Made by a program: the position numbers and the translations under genes
Shown here: one piece after another, positions 1 to 10,297 of the stretch
Layout: the number at the start of each line of letters is the position of its first letter
Position numbering within the stretch: the first letter of the stretch is position 1
The notes under the pieces: generated by a model
What the model was told of the DNA's origin: nothing
The model's input: the letters and a program-made list of their open reading frames with translations, nothing else
The model's database searches: none
Assembly (NCBI RefSeq): GCF_014898055.3
Contig: NW_023601543.1
Location: 61,703,782-61,767,781, forward strand
Source of the DNA: Talpa occidentalis
Lineage: Eukaryota; Chordata; Mammalia; Eulipotyphla; Talpidae
Direction: 5' to 3'
Length of the DNA stretch: 64,000 bases

Positions 1-379
1 GAGACTAGAAAGATAATTCAGCCTTTCTTTTAGGATAAATGATGGAGTTTTGTTTTTTTCTTGTTGGTAGTTTAGGAAAAGTTTCTTTACACTTCGCAAC
101 CTGTTATGGACAACAACATGTACATTTTTAGCATTGTTGTCAATGATGATGAAAAATATCCATCAAATATCTTTCCAAGATATGCTATATTTACAATAAT
201 ATTTTACAGATCAGTTTCTGGCTTTCTATTTGTCTCTATTTGTCTTTTCCATTCTATATTCCTTCATAAAATTTGGGTTCCAGCCCCATAAGTAGGTTCA
301 TATTGCAATATGGCCCTTTACCTTCATGCTACAATACAAGATGAGTTAGCAACTTGGAAAGGGGGATTATTCCTAGGAT
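1..379. other. Unassigned sequence
   Basis: AT-rich DNA with no repeat family or coding signal that I recognise. The 61-codon frame near 106 has no family features and is probably chance. Confidence 0.4.
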
Positions 380-1000
380 TGTAACAGGGTGATCCCCAGG
401 GAAAGGGGAGGTTCCAGGTTCTGTGACCCACCCAAGGGAGGATGGAGCTGAGAGGAAGAAAGGGAAGCTGGAGTGGAGACTGGAGAAAGAAGGAAGGATG
501 GAGAACCAGAAGGAGACCTGGAGGAGACGTGGAGCAGAGAGACATGTGAAGAAACTGCATTTTCTTCTTGGTCTTGGACTTGTTGAATCAAGTGTAGGTA
601 GGGAGGTTAACAATGGCAACTTTTATCTTGATTTTGAATTTGCTTTTTTCCTTCCAGACTTGTCTGGTTGTTTCTGATCTTTTTCTATGGACCCCCACCA
701 GAATGTGCCTTAGACTTGTGGCAGGCTTTTGGGCCTCAGCGGCCCTGCTTTGGGCAAACCCTGTTTAAATGGACATTTACCTACAAGGGGATGAATAACT
801 TTGGGTACTTGATTTGGAAACTATTTTATTTCCCTTCTATTTGTTGCACATTAATTGTATTAAAGTTCCTTTCCATTAAAGGTATTATACACTAGAGTAT
901 GTTTTGTCTTGATGCGGACAGATCTGACTGGGGATGGCAGAACTATTTAGAAAAGGCAGATGTGGGGGCCCTGGAGTGCCCCTCTCCTTGCCCAGTAACA
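380..1000 (+). mobile_element. LTR-like unit, copy 1 of a tandem pair
   Basis: The unit opens with TGTAACAGGG and closes with AGTAACA, so it has the TG...CA ends of a retroviral LTR. Inside are a purine-rich first half, a pyrimidine tract followed by CCTTCCAG (ending at 657) that resembles a 3' splice site, and an ATTAAAG polyadenylation-type signal at 859-865 followed by a TGTTTTG-rich stretch. A second copy starts 656 bp downstream. I do not recognise the family. An endogenous-retrovirus LTR is the best reading; a duplicated non-LTR repeat is the alternative. Confidence 0.55.
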
Positions 1001-1035
1001 GAACCGCTATCAACAGTTTAACTGAACAAAGAAAT

Positions 1036-1637
1036 TGTAACAGGGTGGTGCCCAGGAAAGGGGTAAGTTCCAGGTTCCCGGTCCCACCCAAAGGAGGGTA
1101 GAGCTGAAGAAAACGGAAGAAGCTGCAGAGGAGACTGAGAAAGAAAGGAGGCAGGGTGGAGAGCCAGAAGAAGGCCTGGAGGAGGCACATGGAATGGAGA
1201 GACACGTGAAGAAACTGCGCTTGCCTTTTGGTCGTGGACTGGGTGACACAGATGTGGGTGAGAGACCCATGGGGAGGTGACCATGGTGGTTTTTGTCTTG
1301 ATTTTGCTTTTGTTTTTTTCCTTCCAGACTTGTCTGGTGGTTTCTGATCCTTTTCTGTGGGTCCCCACTGGAAGATGCTTTAGACTTGGGCAGGCTTTGG
1401 GGCCTTGCTCTGTGCCATTCCCATATGGATGGACTTTTACCCACGAGGGGATGGGTAACTTTGGGTGCTTCATTTAGAAACTAGACTCTTTGCCTTACCT
1501 GTATTGTTTCCTAGTTTTATTAAAGTTCCTTCCCATTAGAGTCTCATATGTTTTGTGTTGATGCGGTAGATGACAGAACCTATATAGAACAGGCAGGTTT
1601 GCAGGGTCTGGGGTGCCCCTCTCCCTGCCCTGTAACA
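1036..1637 (+). mobile_element. LTR-like unit, copy 2 of a tandem pair
   Basis: This is the second copy of the unit at 380-1000, opening TGTAACAGGG and closing CTGTAACA. The purine-rich region, the pyrimidine tract with CCTTCCAG (1321-1327) and the ATTAAAG signal (1519-1525) are all retained in the same order. The 35 bp between the copies resembles the sequence just after this copy, so the repeated unit may include that flank. With only 35 bp between the copies there is no room for retroviral genes. Confidence 0.55.
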
Positions 1638-1697
1638 AAATGACTGTAAATTTGCATAGATGTATTCGACTAAACAAGACTGAAAGAATCTTACAGT

Positions 1698-2095
1698 GAG
1701 TTAAATAACTGCAACCCAAAGATGTCTGATCCTAATCCCTAGAATATGCAGATTTTAGTTTGTAAGCAGAAAATATCTTAGGGATTTGATTATGGGTTGT
1801 AAGATAAGGATATTATCCAGATGGACCCTAAATACTGCCACACATATCTTTATAAGAGCAAAGGGAGAAGGTGATTTGAAGCCAGAATCAGAGATTGAAA
1901 TGAATGGTCTCAGTCCAAAAACACCAAGGAATCATGATAGCCATCAGAAGATGGAAGAGGCAAAGAATAGATTCTCCCCCAAAGCCTCTCGAAGGAATTT
2001 GACTTGAATTTGGACTTCTGGCCTTCAGAACTGTGATAGAATAAATTTTGTTTCTGCCACCAAATTTTTCATAATTTGTTGCAATAGATCCCCAG
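1698..2095 (+). mobile_element. MLT1-type LTR (ERVL-MaLR)
   Basis: Several blocks match the well-known MLT1 consensus in order: the CCTAATCCC region near 1730, TTTATAAGAGCAAAGGGAGA (1849-1868), the ACACCAAGGAATCATGATAG region, ATAGATTCTCCCCCAAAGCC, and the 3' end with ACTTCTGGCCTTCAGAACTG followed by AATAAATTTTGTTTCTGCC and a TTTGTTGCAAT end. This is an ancient solo LTR without coding capacity. Confidence 0.85.
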
Positions 2096-3300
2096 GTCAA
2101 CCTCTTTATGGCCAGATCCAACATAGAGCCACAACTTTTCCAGCACTGCATTACTTTAGGGGAAATTAGAAAGAGGGCAAGTTGGAGAGAAAAGAGAGGG
2201 TGATCTTGACCCATTGCCTTTGAAATATTAACTTTTGTAAATTATGTAAAATCATGTGACAATGTGAACCTATCTCTAGGCTCCTCTGAGGGCCCAGGGG
2301 AGTGATGGGCTCTGATGTTTAAGATTCATTAGTTTCAGAGTAAGTATTCCTCTGCCTTAAGGCAGTAGCAGTGGTTTTGTTGCTGCTTATACCTTTGTGG
2401 CAAGGGAGGGCTAGTTTGTTTGAAAAAAAAGAAAAAAGAGAAAAAGCAGGAGCTTCAGAGCATGAGTACAGTGGAAAGTAGGCTTATTCTTAAGATTGTG
2501 CATGGTGGGAGCTGGGACTAGAATAGGATGTAGAAGGAATGGAGGAATATAATAGATAACAGCATTTTAAAAGAATGCTACATGACTTGTGTGTTCTCCC
2601 TCTAGAAGAGAGAGGAAAGTTTAAGCTTTCTTCTTTGCACCCCTGACTCTCCCCAGACACATTGTTCTCTTCTCTTCCCATAACAATTTAACAATTGCAC
2701 TTACTATATTTGAATTTTAGCCAAATGTTTTATAATTATTTCTTTACATATCTATTCCCTCAAAGTTTTGAACTCTGTGGAAAAAAAAACATGCTTAAAT
2801 TACCTTTGTAAACTGCTTGAGTTCAAAAAAATTAAAAGAGATCAAGAAAATCTGTGGAAGGGGCCTAAATCAAACTCAGACCTTTCCAAACTCCATCGTC
2901 TTTCCTTCTCTTTATTATCCTAGCAATAGAATCTCTTTCAAGTCTAAGATGATAGAACTGACCTCCCAGCATATATTATCACTACTGCACTGTTTATGGC
3001 ACAACTACTCATATTTTTTTTGGTACTCAAAATAGCAAGCTGTTGAGACTCAAGCCCTCTCTTTAAACCTGCTGTTTCTTCTAGGAGCTTCAAACATGTA
3101 TTCTGAATTCTCCCACCAATCCCCAGCCAGCTGAGGATTTTTTTTCCTGTTGCTCTAATGTAGCCTTCCTTCACTGATTCAGTAAGTACTGGGTGCTCAA
3201 GGAGATTAAGTGAGAAGAATCATGGGAGAAAGGTAGTTATAAAGAATGCAAAATATGTCAGTGAATATTAAAATAGTATCCTACTACAATTATGCCTTAA
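2096..3300. other. Unassigned sequence
   Basis: About 1.2 kb with an A-rich run near 2424-2445. I see no convincing repeat family, exon or RNA gene. Confidence 0.4.
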
Positions 3301-3384
3301 TTTCAGATCACGTCTGTAGGGTCAATGAAGATACTCAGGTTTTTGCACCGTTGGCCTCTGTAGCTATCACTTGCGGCCTTAAAA

Positions 3385-3722
3385 TCAGGAGGCACTTGGG
3401 AGCGTGGGCTTGTGGTGCGCATGCCTGATGGTGGACACCTGAAGTATGGTGTGGGCATGTGCAAGTGAGCACACCTGAGCCTGAGGCTGAGCATATAAGG
3501 GCTGCGGCAGAGGACCATGTGGCAGAGTGGGTGGAGGGAGGCTATGAGAGGAAAGAGCCTGTAGAGATTAGCAAGGGGCCCAAGTTGCTGGCTCCCTGCT
3601 GTCTTGCCTCCCCTGCGTACTATTAGAAAACCTGTGAGGATGATGCCAAAGACTCCAAGGTTCTCTTTTAAGCTGCCTGATCCGACGGTGAACTTACCCA
3701 GCCTGGGATGGTTGCAGAACAA
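3385..3722 (+). mobile_element. Possible LTR or promoter-like fragment
   Basis: This stretch is more GC-rich than its surroundings. It holds a TATA-like GCATATAAGGGC element (TATAAGG near 3494), then GCTGCGGCAGAGG and a CCTGTGAGGATGATG region. The layout resembles an LTR U3-R region. I cannot place the family, and antisense frames through it look accidental. Confidence 0.3.
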
Positions 3723-3740
3723 TGTCTCAAAACCTTTTGG

Positions 3741-4434
3741 TTTCGGCTAGTTGGAAATGTCATCTTAGTCATATTTTGAATGTCCTACAATAAGTTTAGG
3801 TAGTTTCTAAAAGACATTAATGCTCTTCACAATATCCAGCTCTCTCCTCCCGGTGCGCTTTGAGGTACTTACTTTCTTCCCATTTGAAATTAGTTATGCC
3901 CATTTGACGGACACTGGCTAGTGAAATGTGAGTGTATATAGAAGAAAAAAAGCTCTAAGAGCCATTCTGTGATTACTATCTTTATTTCCCCCATAGCCTG
4001 AGCACTGGAGTGAGGAGACATGGAGCGCAGCTCTCGGGGGGAACCTCAATGGACTCAGAACAAGCAGAAAGCAGGCATTTATTTGTTATGTCATTCTCAA
4101 AATTCAGGAGGCAAATGCAATGCAGGGAATACAGATCTGGCTAGAAACCCAAGTAGTGTCACAAGGAGGGGCAAAAAATAGGATTTTTTTATGGGAAGTA
4201 AAAAAGATGAGATAAGCAGTTTTAAAAGGAATTAACTGATGCTAACTTTCTTAAATTATTCTTGACTATACATAATTGGTTACTGATTTTATCCTTTGGC
4301 AAAAAGTTCATAATCATCAGTTTTCAGTGTAAAGATTACAGATCATACAATTGTTTACTTGATGATTTTTTAAAACAATTCCTTTTGGCCTAGTCCAAAG
4401 GTCTTTTTTGCCATGATCCAATAAGATAGGTAAT
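3741..4434. other. Unassigned sequence, possibly old LTR remnant
   Basis: Contains a short GC-rich patch near 4010-4050 and purine-rich sequence near 4090-4200 that might be an antisense LTR, but I could not match a family. Confidence 0.25.
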
Positions 4435-4450
4435 GTAATTTCACTCTATT

Positions 4451-4737
4451 TTTTATTTTATATATATATATTTTAAAGATTTTATTTTTTATTTATAAAA
4501 GAACCGGGGTACAGACCAGATGCACGGGAAGTTGAGAGGATTCACCAGAGACAGAGTGGGGAACAGAACAGGCAGACTGATGAAGCACACTGCTGAGGGG
4601 ACCATCAGGCGAGACAGGAGAGGTCTGCCGCGCCATGTAGGATTCTCGCTGGCCGGCCGGGATCAAACCCGCACATCAGAGGCTGCGGACAGCTTCACAG
4701 TATGGCGCTCAACTGCCTGTGCCACCAGGGAGGCCCT
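4451..4737 (-). mobile_element. T+ tRNA-derived SINE, subfamily A
   Basis: Read on the minus strand it begins GGCCTCCCTGGTGGCACAGG-like and ends in an AT-rich tail. Subfamily A markers are present: GAATCCTCTC and CCCCGGTTCTT in place of the type B ending. It is flanked by an imperfect 16-bp duplication (GTAATTTCACTCTATT at 4435-4450 and GTAGTTCCACTCTAAT at 4738-4753), which fits an older copy. Confidence 0.85.
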
Positions 4738-4970
4738 GTAGTTCCACTCTAATAGTTGACCTAGCTCCATTTTAAAACGGCTCCACATGATTTATCTCCA
4801 ACAGTAATGGACACAAAAACAAAGATAAATAAATAGGACTATGTCAAAGTAAAAAGCTTCCATACAATGAAAGAAACTATGGTCAACACTAAAAGACAAC
4901 CTACTGAAATGGAGAAGGTATTTGCAAATCACATATCTGACGAGGCATTAATATCCAAAATATACAAGCA

Positions 4971-5260
4971 GGGCCTCCCTGGTGGCGCAGTGGTTGAGTG
5001 CTGGGTTGCGAAGCTGCCCACAGCCTCTGCAGCGCCAGTTCAATCCCCAGCTGCTTCCTGGCCACCGGAGGAGGGTCCCACATGGCGTGAAGACCTCTCC
5101 TGCTGCCTGCTGCTCCCCTCAGCAGTGTACTTTGGTCCTTCTGCCTGCTCTGCTCCCCACTCTGGCTCTGGTGAATTCTCTCACCCTCCCGCGCTTCTGA
5201 CTGTACCCAGTGCTTGTATAAATAAATAAATAAATAAATAAATAAATCTTTAAAAAAAAA
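4971..5260 (+). mobile_element. T+ tRNA-derived SINE, subfamily B
   Basis: This copy shows the full design. The tRNA-like head GGGCCTCCCTGGTGGCGCAG has an A box (TGGCGCAGTGG, 4983-4993) and a B box (GTTCAATCC, 5038-5046). A tRNA-unrelated body follows, and the tail is a (TAAA)n array ending ATCTTTAAAAA, which is an AATAAA polyadenylation signal plus a TCTTT terminator. Type B markers are GAATTCTCTCACC and CAGTGCTTGTATAAATA. A perfect 18-bp target duplication, ATCCAAAATATACAAGCA, lies at 4953-4970 and 5267-5284 within L1 ORF2. Confidence 0.93.
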
Positions 5261-5450
5261 GTTCACATCCAAAATATACAAGCAACTCACACAACTCAAT
5301 AACAAAAACAACCAGATTAAAAAATAAGCAGAGTATATGCATAGACATTTCAACAAAGACATACAAAGATAAACAGCAGACACATGAAAAGATGTTGATA
5401 TTATTTATCATTAGGAAGATGAAAATAAAAACAACAACGAGATAACACAC

Positions 5451-6259
5451 AGTTTTGGGTCATAATCTCAAAAGACAGAATCCCAGAGATCAAAATCTCA
5501 AAAGTCCCAAATCCCAAAGCTCAAAACTCCAAATGTTAAAGTCCTGAGAAGAGGATGCTGGAGAAGATGCAAAGGTTTTCAGAGACATTTCTTGACCTTT
5601 TAAAAAGGGTGTGTTCTCCAAAGACTCCCTGCCCCCATGCTTACATGAAGTTCCTTGACCTTTTGAGGAAGATGTGTTCTTTGAGAGTCGTCTAAGAATG
5701 CTAACACTTGCTTCATTTTGTATTTGGGGGTGTTGGTGATCTACAGCTCTTGTAAGTAGTGTGTCAGCACCATCCACTCAAAAGTCTGGTGATTGCTTGG
5801 CCATTGCAGAAATAATGAGAAGAAGCCACTGGACAGTCCTCTTTCAGCTAAGACATCACTGAAATCCAGCTGTTTCTCTGCAATTGGACAGTTACATCAT
5901 AGATCTCTCCTGTGGTGTTATTGGGAAGGATCTGATCAGAAGAAATGAAGGAAATATAAGAGAAAAATCCTCTAGATAGAATCAGTGCAGAAATAATCTC
6001 CACAAATTATTAAATGGCTAAATGATTGGAGCACCTGCAGCTTCCTACACTTCACAGATTGCCACCTCCCCAGCCCCCACCCACAAGAATGTTAGCTTTC
6101 AGGATTTCCATATCCAGGATTTTGATCTTTTAGGTTTGAAGTCTTGGGGATTTCAGAATTTTGGGATTTTGACTTGTGGAATTTCAGACTTTCAAACATT
6201 TGAGATTTCAACCTTGGAGATTCTTGTGCTAGAGATTGTGTCTTTTAGTACTATGACTG
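5451..6259. mobile_element. Non-autonomous DNA transposon with long inverted repeats
   Basis: The left end starts CAGTTTTGGGTCATAATCTC and the right end, read on the minus strand, starts CAGTCATAGTACTAAAAGAC. Both lead into roughly 100-160 bp of mirrored sequence rich in AAATCCCAAA-like words (left about 5451-5545, right about 6095-6259). The element splits an L1 at a ...GAGATAACAC site, and the flanks are compatible with a degenerate 8-bp duplication, as in hAT elements. The centre encodes no transposase that I can see. The family name is unknown to me. Confidence 0.6.
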
Positions 6260-6353
6260 GCACTACCACCTCACACTTGCTGGAGACAAGAAGCAACATA
6301 ATTGTTGGCAAGGATGTGGAGACAAGGAAACCTTTACACACTATTTGATTATG

Positions 6354-6775
6354 TTGGGGGCACAAAGGAAATCACTCTGTACCCCTCTTAGTTCTTCCAG
6401 GGTGGCAAATAATCAAACATGCATAAGACAGACTGATAAGGGGAGAAGTCAAAAAGAATTTTAATAAATATGTTCTCAGCAAGGCTAAGAAATTTGCCGC
6501 GTGAGTTCAGACACCATCATAAATAGCTAAAACAAGGGACATTGGAAGGAAGAGGAGAGAGTCAGTTAGGGAGTTCGCCAAGGAAAGTACAGTTAGCAAA
6601 GGTATGCAGACATAAGTTCTGCCATTTCCAAGGGGAAAAAATTCAGATTAGGCCTTCCCAAAGAAGTTTACATATAAATGTCTTTTTCAAAAGTAAACTC
6701 CATTAAGTCTTCAGGGCCCCTTCCATTAAATCAACTTTTTGCCAAAAATATATTTTGGGGTGGCAGTTTTGCTCC
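6354..6775 (-). mobile_element. Antisense solo LTR, ERVL-like
   Basis: On the minus strand the block starts CTACAGGGGAGCAAAACTGC, then CACCCCAAAATATATTTTTG, and ends CTTTGTGCCCCCAACA. This resembles ERVL-class (MLT2-like) LTRs as I recall them. It interrupts L1 sequence between CACACTATTTGATT and GTGGAATTGTAAATTGG, which brackets the insertion. There is no coding capacity. Confidence 0.55.
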
Positions 6776-7572
6776 CCTGTAGTGGAATTGTAAATTGGTG
6801 TAGCCACCATAGAAAATAATAGAGATTTCTCAAAGAATTTAAAACTAGAAATACGATATTCCATACTTCTAGGTATTAATCCAAAGAACATGAAAACACT
6901 AATTCAAAAAGTTATATGCATCCTATGTTCATTGTAACAAAATTCACAATAGTCAAAATATGGTTAAAAACCTAAGTGCCCATTAGAGATGAATAAAGAA
7001 AGTATGATATATTTATACAATGAAATACTACTCAGCTATTAAAAAAAATGAAATCTGGCCATTTGAAGCAACATGGATGGACCTTGAGGGGATTGTGCTA
7101 AGTTAAATAAGGACAAATATTAGATTTCATTCATGTGTGGAAGATAAAGCAAACAAAACAAAACAAAAACAAAAACAAACCCTTAGATTCTGATAACAGA
7201 AAGATGGCTAGCAGAATGGAAGGGATTTGGGGGAGTGGGAGAAACAGGTAAAGAGGGTCAGTTGTGTGGTGGTTGATAGAAACTAGACTTTTGGTGGTGA
7301 TCACAATGTAGTATATATAGATGTTGAAATATAAAGCCCTACACCTGAAACATATAATAAAAGTAAGGGAAGATAAAGATCTCCACTTGTCAACTTTTCA
7401 CAGTTAAGCCACTATAATTTTGCATTTGTTGGTTCATTCAAGATAAACTAACCTCACCTGGTCATTACAAACAAGAACATAGCTCTTCCATCAAACGGTA
7501 TATTCTCTAGATCTCATTTAAGTGAAAAAGAGAAATATCTACAAAAGAAGTGTTTGTGTGGCTACTGGCACA

Positions 7573-7867
7573 TTTATTTATTTATTTATTTGTTTGTTTG
7601 TTTGTTTGTTTGTTTAGAAGATTTATTTATTTATACAAGCACTGGGTACAGTTAGAAGCGCGGGAGGGTGAGAGAATTCACCAGAGCCTGAGCGGGGAAC
7701 AGAACAGGCAGACTGACGAAATACACTACTGAGGGGAGCAGCGGGTGCAGCAGGAGAGTCTTTGCGCCATGGGGGACCCTCGCTGGTGGCCGTGGATCGC
7801 ACCCGTGCTGCAGGGGCTGCAGGCAGCTTCGCATCCCAGCTCAACCACTGTGCCCACTGGGGAGGCC
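7573..7867 (-). mobile_element. T+ tRNA-derived SINE, subfamily B
   Basis: Minus-strand copy whose tail has expanded into TTTA repeats followed by (TTTG)n (7573-7616). The flanking duplication is CTACTGGCACATTTA (7562-7576) versus CTACTGGCATATTTA (7868-7882). The internal markers are the type B forms (GAATTCTCTC, CAGTGCTTGTATAAATA). One B-box-side segment is shortened. Confidence 0.9.
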
Positions 7868-7883
7868 CTACTGGCATATTTAG

Positions 7884-8329
7884 ACAACTGGACTTAAATA
7901 AGTGTTAGAGACTGCTATACTACCAAAGAAACCATGAGCCTGGATGAAGTGACGTCTGACAGTTGGACATGACTGAGCAAAAGTGGATTGGGAAAGCTCC
8001 ATAGTCACCAGAGAGCACACACATTCTTCCTTGCCTTTGCTCATGAGGCCAAGGAGGATGACCAAGGGCTAAGAAGCAGAATTGTGGCTGAATAATAAAG
8101 TGTATTGACAGCGAGCCCTCCCAATATCTGCCACTAAGATCTCTGTAGACCAACGTTTTCTATTTTTCCAATTTCAAAATAAGAGTATTATTGTCATTGG
8201 CCTGCTGCTGTTTTATCAAGTATGTTGTATTTGTGGGGATACTTTTAAGTTTTAGTCCATACGTCTCTGGATGGAGAGCATTTCCATCCAAACCTGATGT
8301 GGTCATCGTATATCACTTCTAGAAGTACA
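7884..8329. other. Unassigned sequence
   Basis: No recognisable family or coding signal. Confidence 0.35.
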
Positions 8330-8815
8330 GACTACCATACGTCACCCAGAGATGCTGGACTTTGAACTTGATGCCAAGGCTGAAAGGGGTTTTTAGACTG
8401 TATGAATATTTTCTGCATCACAGAAGGAAGGCAACTTTAACATTAAATGATCATAAAGGCAGAGTATTAAAGGCATTAGAGTTGTTTACAATATTCTGTT
8501 CTCTATCTTTCCAAATACATCTGTACTCTTACAAATTTAGGTATGACCACCTGATTACCCTTAGCCAGTAAAATGTAAGCTGAAATGACATTATCTCCCT
8601 AGACAGAGGCTCTGAGACTCACTGCAAGCTTTGCAATATTTTCAGCGACTATCTATTCCCTCAGTCTGAATCCCAGAATGTGGTTATCAACAGCGTGGAG
8701 CAGGAACCCCGGTCAACCATGAAAGCTTTGAGCAACAAATAAACCTCTTTTATCTAAAGTCACCGAGATTCAAGTGTTGCTTGTTTCCATAGTATAGCCT
8801 TACATACCCTGAATA
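8330..8815 (+). mobile_element. MLT1-like LTR, 3' part clearest
   Basis: The 3' end reads AATAAACCTCTTTTATCTAA, then GTCACCGAGATTCAAGTGTT and GCTTGTTTCC, matching the familiar mammalian LTR ending 'aataaacct...gccactgagatt...gtttgtta'. The upstream part (from about 8330) is diverged and its boundary is uncertain. Confidence 0.55.
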
Positions 8816-9023
8816 ATATAGGCTCTTACATGGCCCAGTATATTCCAGCAGGGCCCTGTAGTCATGACTGATGACTATTATCCAGGTCTGCAGTGATCTA
8901 AAGATCTCGTGGGAACTCTTAAGTTCATGTCCTTGGTCATCAGTCCTTTTTTCACCTGTTGGATATTTGTAGCGGAAAGGGTCTTGGCTACCCCGATACA
9001 TGGGACACCTTATGGGAAAATTC

Positions 9024-9292
9024 CTTTTTTTTTAAGATTTATTTATTTATGCATACAAGATCTGGGGTATAGGCCAGAGGTTTGGGGGTGAAAGGATTCA
9101 CCAGAGACAGAGCGGGGAACAGAACAGGCAAATTGACGAAATACACTGCTGAGGGGAGCAGCGGGCGAGACAGGAGAGGTCTGTTGCGCCATGTGGGACC
9201 CTCACCGGCCGGCCGGGATTGAACCAGTGCTGCAGAGGCTGTGAACAGCTTCACAGCATGGCACTCAACTGCCTGCACCACCAGGAGAGGGC
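9024..9292 (-). mobile_element. T+ tRNA-derived SINE, subfamily A
   Basis: Minus-strand copy bracketed by a perfect 16-bp duplication, CCTTATGGGAAAATTC, at 9008-9023 and 9293-9308. The tail is TTTATGCATACAAGATC in the window orientation, the type A form. Confidence 0.93.
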
Positions 9293-9308
9293 CCTTATGG
9301 GAAAATTC

Positions 9309-9689
9309 TTATCTAAAATAAACTCTCTTTGGTCTTCAGTAAGATTTTCCTCCCAAACACCCAACTCCTCCTTTTCCTATCTTTGCCTCTCAGAGCAGTA
9401 CACAAGTAGTAACAATTCCATCAGCAAAGAGCACTGAGTTCAGAAAAAGGTGGACTACCTTTTTGAATTTAGGGTAGATGTGACTCTCACATACCATTCA
9501 CAGCAAGCAGAAGACAAAACATAAGCTAATGTTGCAATGGATTATTGTGACACATCATTGATAAACAAGGGATTGGGAATTCAGACTCACATGGGAAATT
9601 ATACTTTTATTTGTAAGAATTTAGTATATCCTTTTAATCAAACACAGTTCTGAGTGTGGACAGAGGAAAAGAAGAAAAAACTAGCATTT
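9309..9689. other. Unassigned sequence
   Basis: No repeat or coding signal recognised. Confidence 0.35.
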
Positions 9690-9795
9690 TGGCCAAACTA
9701 TTATGTGCCAGGTACTTTGCCACGTTTAACTCTCCAAGCAGCCTAAGGCCATGGAGTAAGTGGCAGAGCTGGGATTCCACCCAGATGTCTTTAAG
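9690..9795 (-). repeat. MIR fragment
   Basis: TATGTGCCAGGTACTTTGCC followed by GTAAGTGGCAGAGCTGGGAT matches the antisense MIR core and tRNA-side sequence in order. Ancient and truncated. Confidence 0.7.
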
Positions 9796-10013
9796 TGCAA
9801 AGGAGTTTACAGTTGGAGTCTTCTTTCTCCACCTGCTGCTACATTTAGATGAAATTTGAAGAAAGAAATATTTGCCATAGTAAAGAGTGTTATGATTCCG
9901 AATTAAAGAGATGATTATTTTCTTAATATAAATAGAATTTACATTTTGTACACTGAAATATTTAATTCACTATAAATCCTCTCTATTAAACTACTACTTA
10001 AATAGTCACTGTT

Positions 10014-10288
10014 GGGGGCTTCCCAGGTGGCGCAAGGGGTTAAGCACAGCACTATGAAGATATCTGCAGCCTCTGCAGCACAAGTTAGATCCCTGGCCGG
10101 CCAGGGAGCAACCCACATGGTGCAGCAGACCTCTTCTGTCTCGCCTGCTGCTCTTCTCAGCAGTGTATTTCAGTAAATCTCTCTGTTCTGTTCCCCACTC
10201 TGTCTCTGGTGAATCCATTCACCCTCCCATACCTCTGGCCTGTACCCCAGTTCTTATATGCATAAATAAATAAATCTTTAAAAAAATT
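10014..10288 (+). mobile_element. T+ tRNA-derived SINE, subfamily A
   Basis: Head GGGGGCTTCCCAGGTGGCGC, body with AATCCATTCACC and tail TATATGCATAAATAAATAAA. Flanked by GTCACTGTT at 10005-10013 and 10289-10297. Confidence 0.9.
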
Positions 10289-10297
10289 GTCACTGTT

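Larger units (their letters stand above)
4785..7370 (+). mobile_element. Old L1 (L1M-type) ORF2 3' half and 3' UTR, interrupted
   Basis: Segments at about 4785-4970, 5267-5450, 6260-6353 and 6776-7370 join into one L1 3' half. Recognisable blocks include GGACTATGTCAAAGTAAAAA, the ATATTTGCAAATCACATATC block, GGCAAGGATGTGGAGACAAG, the AATTGTAAATTGGTGTAGCC block and a typical 3' UTR with TGGTGGTGATCACAATGTAG. The frame is broken many times. Three elements are nested in it: a SINE, a DNA transposon and an LTR. Confidence 0.85.

Noticed and set aside
1010..1473. Overlapping 144- and 151-codon minus-strand frames
   Set aside because: Both lie antisense to the LTR-like repeat unit. The two overlap in different frames and arise from its purine-rich composition.
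3303..3722. 139-codon minus-strand frame
   Set aside because: Low-complexity, no domain, lies in a GC-richer LTR-like block.
4983..5046. Possible tRNA gene (A and B boxes)
   Set aside because: The boxes belong to the SINE head; there is no tRNA cloverleaf and the same head recurs in 24 copies.
4901..5383. 160-codon minus-strand open frame
   Set aside because: Antisense of an L1 plus a SINE.
6022..6348. 108-codon frame with repeated F-x-x-F/D-F words
   Set aside because: The periodic protein pattern is produced by the repeated ATTTTGGGATTT-like words of a transposon inverted repeat.
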